This document shows, piece by piece, positions 6,964-10,168 of a DNA stretch of 10,168 nucleotides. The notes under the pieces are model-generated. The model saw only the letters and a list, made by a program, of their open reading frames with translations. It made no database searches and was not told the origin of the DNA. This stretch comes from a bacterium (GTDB lineage Bacteria; T1Sed10-126), in assembly GCA_003557545.1 (NCBI GenBank), contig PWOD01000119.1:1-10168 (forward strand), in the 5' to 3' direction. Positions within the stretch are counted from its first letter, which is position 1; the number at the start of each line of letters is the position of its first letter. Both the position numbers and the translations under genes were made by a program.

Positions 6964-7425
6964 TTGATTAATATAAAATCCAGGACTATCTATGTGGACG
7001 CCGATGCCTGTCCGGTAATTGATGATATAGTAGAACTGGCTCCAGAGTCTGAAATCCATCTTGTTCATAACCAGCACCATTTTATTAATAGTACGGCCGA
7101 TAATGTAACCATTCATCTAACCGGCGATGGACCCGATCAGGCAGATCATCTAATTTATAATCTCAGTCAACCAGGGGACCTTGTAGTCACCGACGACCTT
7201 GGACTGGCTGCTCTGGCTCTCGGAGGGGGGCGCGATGTGTTACGGTTTCGAGGTGATAAGCCGACCAATCAAAACATTGACGCAGTTTTGGAGATTCGCC
7301 ATGCTGCTGCCCGCCACCGTAAGGCTGGTAATTATCAGCGCGGCCCTGCCCGGTTTAGCGAGGAGGACAGGATTAAGTTTCGGAAGGGTTTGAAGAAACT
7401 TTTACAATCCGGGGTGGACGGGTAG
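6964..7425 (+). CDS. UPF0178 / DUF188 family protein (YaiI/YqxD-like)
   Basis: A cytoplasmic protein of about 153 residues belonging to UPF0178 (YaiI in E. coli, YqxD in Bacillus), related to the PIN/NYN nuclease-like fold. Its activity is not established. Family motifs are clear: VDADACPV (11-18), GPDQADHLI (56-64), GDLVVTDDLGLAALAL (71-86), RFRGD (94-98), TNQNID (101-106) and GPARFSEEDRIKF (127-139). The acidic residues D12, D14, D58 and D77/D78 sit where nuclease-like folds hold metal. The start is uncertain. TTG at 6964 directly abuts AAAGGAAG (6956-6963), which is too close for a normal Shine-Dalgarno. ATT at 6967 or ATA at 6973 would be better spaced but are rare start codons. An ATG at 6953 is out of frame and stops after four codons. 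The 3' end overlaps the convergent methyltransferase gene by 53 bases. Confidence 0.88.
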   Translation: MINIKSRTIYVDADACPVIDDIVELAPESEIHLVHNQHHFINSTADNVTIHLTGDGPDQADHLIYNLSQPGDLVVTDDLGLAALALGGGRDVLRFRGDKPTNQNIDAVLEIRHAAARHRKAGNYQRGPARFSEEDRIKFRKGLKKLLQSGVDG

Positions 7426-8203
7426 TTTTTTCTGCGATAAATTTAATCCTTCGATAATCAAGATACCACCGGTTGTTTTTGAAATGGGTAGATTTTAAGC
7501 TGGCTTCTAACCGGTTAATTAATGAGCGTCGTTGATTATCTTCCAGCGGGCTCAAAATTTTATTTGAAAATAAACTCATCCATAAACGAAAACCCTCAGC
7601 CCCCGGAAGTTCTGCAGTTTTTTTAAAATTATCGATCGAGAGTACTTTAAAGCCGGCTTTTTCCAGCTCAGTTTTGTATTGTTCGATAGATGGGAAATAC
7701 CAGGGATCCAGCTCTTGGGGGTCATAACCATACTCTTCCAAAAGTTTATGTAATAACTGCTGAATCTTCGATATATTACCCTGCCCGGCAAATTCAGCAA
7801 CAAATTTCCCATTATCTCTCAGTAAATCATAGAGTTTTTTCAGGGTGGGTTGGGGTTGTTTAATCCAGTGTAATACATCGTTAGAAAAAATTTTGTCAAA
7901 CTTTTCAGAAGAATTGAATTCTCTGACATCACAGTTGTAAAATTCAATATCAGAAAACTGTTCACGGGCCACTGCAATCATTTCTGCTGATGGATCAATC
8001 CCTACAACCCGGCCGCCCTGTAAAGCAATCTTCCTGGTTAATTCTCCGGTGCCACAGCCAAAATCAAGAATCTTTTCATCCGGCTGTATAGAAAGCTGGG
8101 CGAGGGGATCGGTCTGGTTAAAAGGTGTGGTTGAAATTATTTTACCATAGAGTTTGGCGTCCCAATCGGCCTGTTGTTGATCGATTAAAACTCTTTTTTT
8201 CAT
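7373..8203 (-). CDS. Class I SAM-dependent methyltransferase (trans-aconitate 2-methyltransferase-like)
   Basis: A 276-residue soluble methyltransferase. The Rossmann-type SAM site is evident: motif I ILDFGCGTGELT (45-56), the acidic residue after strand 2 in VVGIDPSAEM (66-75, D70), NCDVREF (90-96), and motif IV FSNDVLHWIKQP (106-117). FSNxxLHW and EFAGQGNI (137-144) are typical of the trans-aconitate 2-methyltransferase (Tam) group, whose members methylate small carboxylates. Length is close to the group (about 250-260), with a basic C-terminal tail of about 15 residues that reads across the DUF188 gene. The exact substrate cannot be set from sequence. The ATG at 8203 is preceded by AAGGG about nine bases upstream and overlaps by ATGA the stop of a small upstream reading frame. 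A good promoter lies about 80 bases upstream. Confidence 0.87.
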   Translation of the reverse strand: MKKRVLIDQQQADWDAKLYGKIISTTPFNQTDPLAQLSIQPDEKILDFGCGTGELTRKIALQGGRVVGIDPSAEMIAVAREQFSDIEFYNCDVREFNSSEKFDKIFSNDVLHWIKQPQPTLKKLYDLLRDNGKFVAEFAGQGNISKIQQLLHKLLEEYGYDPQELDPWYFPSIEQYKTELEKAGFKVLSIDNFKKTAELPGAEGFRLWMSLFSNKILSPLEDNQRRSLINRLEASLKSTHFKNNRWYLDYRRIKFIAEKTTRPPRIVKVSSNPSET

Positions 8204-8352
8204 TTCTTATCTACCCTTGATTCTGAAAAATAGATGGTTTTATTGACCACTGGTTCTATTTTATCAGTCAGTTTAAAACCACTCATTATAGCTTTTGAGC
8301 AAATTTTTGCCAGGGAAAAATCAGTATGTATTAACTTGAAATCTTCTCTCAT
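8200..8352 (-). CDS. Small hypothetical ORF coupled to the methyltransferase, possibly a decayed gene remnant
   Basis: On the minus strand an open frame of 60 codons (8382 to 8200) contains an ATG at 8352. It would encode a 50-residue basic peptide (MREDFKLIHTDF... to ...SESRVDKK). Its TGA overlaps the methyltransferase ATG as ATGA (8203-8200), the arrangement of co-translated genes. First codon positions are about two-thirds purine, as in coding DNA. Against it, no Shine-Dalgarno precedes any start, and the methyltransferase promoter's TATAAT lies inside it. A second ORF in another frame (ATG at 8434, TGA at 8321, 37 residues, MVHKSVDYNQFNFINGII...) runs into it from upstream. A one-base shift near 8380-8388 would join the two into a protein of about 78 residues. 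A frameshifted remnant is therefore as likely as a live small gene. Confidence 0.35.
   Translation of the reverse strand: MREDFKLIHTDFSLAKICSKAIMSGFKLTDKIEPVVNKTIYFSESRVDKK
8285..8313 (-). promoter_or_regulatory. Candidate promoter for the methyltransferase gene
   Basis: Read on the minus strand, -35 CTGGCA (8313-8308, 4 of 6) and a perfect -10 TATAAT (8290-8285) are separated by 17 bases. Transcription would start near 8278 with a leader of about 75 bases. Its presence inside the small ORF suggests that ORF is not needed for methyltransferase expression. Confidence 0.55.
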
Positions 8353-8370
8353 TCTGTAATAGAACAAGGT

Positions 8371-8400
8371 TTGACCGCCAAATTATTCCATTGATAAAAT
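8371..8400 (+). promoter_or_regulatory. Candidate promoter P1 for the DUF432-mscS operon
   Basis: TTGACC (8371-8376, 5 of 6) and TAAAAT (8395-8400, 5 of 6) are separated by 18 bases. The leader to the ATG at 8514 would be about 105 bases. Confidence 0.45.
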
Positions 8401-8408
8401 TAAACTGG

Positions 8409-8437
8409 TTGTAATCCACCGATTTATGTACCATAAT
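8409..8437 (+). promoter_or_regulatory. Candidate promoter P2 for the DUF432-mscS operon
   Basis: TTGTAA (8409-8414, 4 of 6) and CATAAT (8432-8437, 5 of 6) are separated by 17 bases. It lies immediately downstream of P1, so the operon may have tandem promoters, or only one of the two is real. Confidence 0.35.
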
Positions 8438-8513
8438 TTTATTTAACTTTATGGGTCAGTGCGTTTTTTTGTTGATAGGGATTTTTGCTAATCGGAAGGC
8501 AGGGTGATACCTG

Positions 8514-9278
8514 ATGGAGTTTGGCGAAAAAGTTGTCTTACAGTCTGGTGAGTCCAGCGAGTTTAGTTTCAAAAATCATTTCATAACTGTTAAGTTTGAA
8601 GCAGGGATAATTCGTTATCAACGTTTCGACATAGATAGCGATGAACTGCTGTTTGAAAAAGATTTTTTATTGAAAGATCAGCGGAGAGCCCGTCTTAAAT
8701 TCCGGCCACTTTATCCAGACCGACCTGTTGTTGTTAAACCCTCGATTAATCCGGTTGTTCCTCCCGGTGAAAAGGGCCAGTTCTTTTTAACTATTCCACT
8801 TTCCTTTGGATTGGGTTTTTCCAGGACTGAAACAGTATTTGAAGAGATCCTTAAAAATCCGCGGAAAAATAGTTATTGGGGTCCGGTCACAGGGGGTCTG
8901 TTAGTTTATCAATTTCGTCCCCGGCTTTTTTATCAGATGTCGGAAGCTTTTGATTCAACTGAATTGGATGAGGTGCTTATTCCGGTAACCCTGTTGAATC
9001 GGACCAAAGAACCACTTACTGTTGATCGTTGTTTAATCCCCTGCCGGGAGTTAGATCTTTATAAGACGACCGATCAGAAGTTACTTTTTGAGAACATTAG
9101 AATTGAGCAATTTTCGGATGATCAACAAAATTCTCATCCGGCCGGGAAAATCTTTGACCGGGCGGGGCAAGATCTGGCTTTACTTGAGAAAGCTCCGAAT
9201 CCACCGCAAACATTATTGGGCCGTGTAAGTCAGTTTTCTCGAATTGATCAGTTAACGGGGGTGTTTGGAGACCGATGA
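8514..9278 (+). CDS. DUF432 family protein, probable partner of the MscS-type channel
   Basis: A 254-residue soluble protein with no signal peptide or membrane segment. Its layout fits DUF432: an N-terminal beta region ending in IRYQRFD (33-39), a central proline-rich part (FRPLYPDRPVVVKPSINPV, 63-81), the strand LTIPLSFGLGF (92-102), and a YWGPVTGGLLVYQFRPRLFY block (121-140) like the family's YGxxxxGxxxRY motif. LIPVTLLNRTKEPLTVDRCLIP (155-176) resembles the later I-x-N-x-T strand region. The family has no established biochemical role. Its stop overlaps the MscS start by ATGA, and I recall DUF432 genes beside MscS-like channel genes elsewhere, so a regulatory or assembly role for the channel is inferred. 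AGGGTG at 8501-8506, seven bases before the ATG, supports this start. Assignment is by pattern memory, so moderately sure. Confidence 0.72.
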   Translation: MEFGEKVVLQSGESSEFSFKNHFITVKFEAGIIRYQRFDIDSDELLFEKDFLLKDQRRARLKFRPLYPDRPVVVKPSINPVVPPGEKGQFFLTIPLSFGLGFSRTETVFEEILKNPRKNSYWGPVTGGLLVYQFRPRLFYQMSEAFDSTELDEVLIPVTLLNRTKEPLTVDRCLIPCRELDLYKTTDQKLLFENIRIEQFSDDQQNSHPAGKIFDRAGQDLALLEKAPNPPQTLLGRVSQFSRIDQLTGVFGDR

Positions 9279-10120
9279 GTTATTTTTTACAAAATCTGCA
9301 GGAACTTGTTGCAAGCTGGCCGGTTGAACAGCTTATATATTTGCTTCTTATTGGTATTGTTGGTTTTTTTCTTGCCCGCATAATCGCTTTGCTTATCGGC
9401 CGGCAGTTTTCTAGAAAAAAAGACTCGACGGCTGGAATGATAGCAGAAAAATTAGTTTTTTACGGTTTGCTCCTCCTGGTTGTGGCTATAATTTTACATG
9501 AACTTGATGTCGGGTTAGGGGCGATACTTGCGGCCGGTGGATTTTTAGGGTTGGCTGTAGGTTTTGCTGCTCAAACTTCTGTTTCCAACATGATTAGTGG
9601 AATCTTTCTTATGTTTGAACGACCTTTTCAGGTAGGGGATGTTATTCGTATCGGCGAGGATTTTGGCGCAGTCTTAAGCATTGATCTGCTCTCTACGAAG
9701 ATTCGTACCTTTGATAATCTGTACTGGCGAGTGCCGAATGAAAAGATTTTAAAAACTGATTTTAAGACAATTACCAAATATGATATTCGGCGGATGGATA
9801 TCAGTACCAGTATCAGTTATGAAGATGATATCCAGGTGGCCAGGGATGTGCTGCTAGAATCTGCTGAACGGGAACCATTGATTTTAGGTGACCCTGAACC
9901 GGTGGTGTTAGTCACCAAAATGGCTGACTCAGGGATTGAACTTCTGCTTCGCTGCTGGTTTTATAAAACTGATTTTTTAGCAGCGCAAACAGCATTGACC
10001 CATAATATAAAGATCGAACTTGAAAAGGCCGGTTGCACTATTCCTTTTCCCCATCAAACTGTTTATTTGCGTCAAGAGGAAGATTGGGAAAAAGCTGCTA
10101 TTCTGGAACAAAACAGTTAA
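9275..10120 (+). CDS. Small-conductance mechanosensitive channel (MscS family)
   Basis: A 281-residue inner-membrane channel, close to E. coli MscS in size (286). It opens on membrane tension and releases solutes after hypo-osmotic shock, as a homoheptamer in known members. Three membrane segments are at about residues 18-42, 57-77 and 82-113. The last is the Gly/Ala-rich pore helix: AAGGFLGLAVGFAAQTSVSN (86-105), then ISGIFLMFERPFQVGD (107-122). The cytosolic beta and alpha/beta domains follow, with LLSTKIRTFDNLYWRVPNEKI (138-158, family: T.I.T.D...V.IPN) and the usual C-terminal IPFPHQTVYL (256-265). TM1 ends with a basic patch (GRQFSRKKD). The ATG overlaps the DUF432 stop and has GGAG four bases upstream, so the two are translationally coupled. 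A probable hypD follows after 15 bases. Confidence 0.93.
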   Translation: MSYFLQNLQELVASWPVEQLIYLLLIGIVGFFLARIIALLIGRQFSRKKDSTAGMIAEKLVFYGLLLLVVAIILHELDVGLGAILAAGGFLGLAVGFAAQTSVSNMISGIFLMFERPFQVGDVIRIGEDFGAVLSIDLLSTKIRTFDNLYWRVPNEKILKTDFKTITKYDIRRMDISTSISYEDDIQVARDVLLESAEREPLILGDPEPVVLVTKMADSGIELLLRCWFYKTDFLAAQTALTHNIKIELEKAGCTIPFPHQTVYLRQEEDWEKAAILEQNS

Positions 10121-10135
10121 TATTTTTGAACAGCC

Positions 10136-10168
10136 ATGAAATATCTTGATGAATTCCGGGAATCGGAA
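10136..10168 (+). CDS. hypD: Probable hydrogenase maturation factor HypD (first 11 codons, 3' truncated by window)
   Basis: The last 33 bases encode MKYLDEFRESE from an ATG at 10136. HypD proteins typically begin MKYLDEFRD(P/G)E, so this is a likely hypD start. HypD is the iron-sulfur scaffold that helps build the Fe(CN)2CO unit of NiFe hydrogenases. Only the first 11 codons are visible, no strong Shine-Dalgarno precedes the ATG, and the gap to the mscS stop is 15 bases. The identification rests on this short match. Confidence 0.5.
   Translation, partial: MKYLDEFRESE

Larger units (their letters stand above)
8204..8513. other. 310-bp divergent intergenic region
   Basis: This gap separates the methyltransferase gene (minus) from the DUF432-MscS unit (plus). 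Its left two-thirds are covered by the small minus-strand frames described separately. The rest is AT-rich and holds candidate promoters facing both ways. No RNA gene, riboswitch fold, terminator or long repeat was seen. The T-run at 8464-8470 is not preceded by a stem. Confidence 0.6.

Noticed and set aside
8234-8359. Plus-strand ORF of 41 codons (MVLLTTGSIL...)
   Set aside because: It has no Shine-Dalgarno and no promoter placed for it. It is antisense to the more coding-like minus-strand frame and best explained as its shadow.
8440-8475. Possible terminator at the T-run 8464-8470
   Set aside because: No stable stem precedes the run, and it lies in the leader of a plus-strand operon rather than after a gene.
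1-10168. tRNA, rRNA, CRISPR arrays, insertion sequences, riboswitches
   Set aside because: I read both strands and saw no cloverleaf, regular short repeats with spacers, transposase motifs, or known riboswitch core sequences.
1-10168. High frequency of the CCGG tetranucleotide
   Set aside because: It looks common for this base composition, especially as GCCGG, but I did not count it. It runs through all genes alike, so it does not mark any element.

Overview
The window looks like chromosomal DNA from a Gram-negative-type (diderm) anaerobe of moderate GC content (about 40-45 % by eye). The evidence is a PorV/PorQ-like outer-membrane barrel protein, a secreted repeat protein ending in a FlgD/T9SS-type C-terminal domain, a periplasmic-type CpdB nucleotidase, and a right edge that appears to begin a HypD hydrogenase-maturation protein. 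Shine-Dalgarno sites are strong and Firmicutes-like in several places (GGAGGG, AGGAGAG). My best guess is a diderm Firmicute such as a member of the Halanaerobiales, but this is inference from gene content and no phylogenetic marker is present.

Layout. (1) 1-2624, + strand: the 3' part of a gene for a surface or secreted protein made of InlB-B/Flg_new-type beta repeats plus a C-terminal sorting-type domain. It overlaps by ATGA a PorV/PorQ (UPF0164) family barrel gene. (2) 2625-2814: a non-coding gap with a candidate promoter, a spaced inverted repeat and two Shine-Dalgarno-like sites. (3) 2815-4725, +: cpdB, a 2',3'-cyclic-nucleotide phosphodiesterase/3'-nucleotidase. (4) 4731-6287, -: a membrane-anchored ComEC-like metallo-beta-lactamase-fold protein with an extra C-terminal beta domain. 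It converges on cpdB with 5 bases between the stop codons, and an 11-bp perfect palindrome lies in its 3' end. (5) 6431-7425, +: a four-TM protein of unknown function and a DUF188/UPF0178 (YaiI/YqxD) protein, divergent from gene 4 and possibly an operon. (6) 7373-8203, -: a trans-aconitate-methyltransferase-like SAM methyltransferase whose 3' end overlaps the DUF188 gene by 53 bp. A small, possibly decayed reading frame lies upstream and overlaps its start by ATGA. (7) 8514-10120, +: a DUF432 protein overlapping by ATGA an MscS-type mechanosensitive channel. (8) 10136 to the window end: the first 11 codons of a probable hypD.

Three units look functionally linked. The repeat protein and PorV-like barrel suggest surface display. 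CpdB is an extracytoplasmic phosphate and nucleoside scavenger. DUF432 and MscS suggest an osmotic-release channel with an accessory protein. I saw no tRNA, rRNA, CRISPR array, transposase or convincing intrinsic terminator. The strongest candidates for new biology are the sorting-domain/PorV-like pair, the metallo-beta-lactamase plus lectin-like fusion, the DUF432-MscS pair, and the frameshifted small ORF before the methyltransferase.
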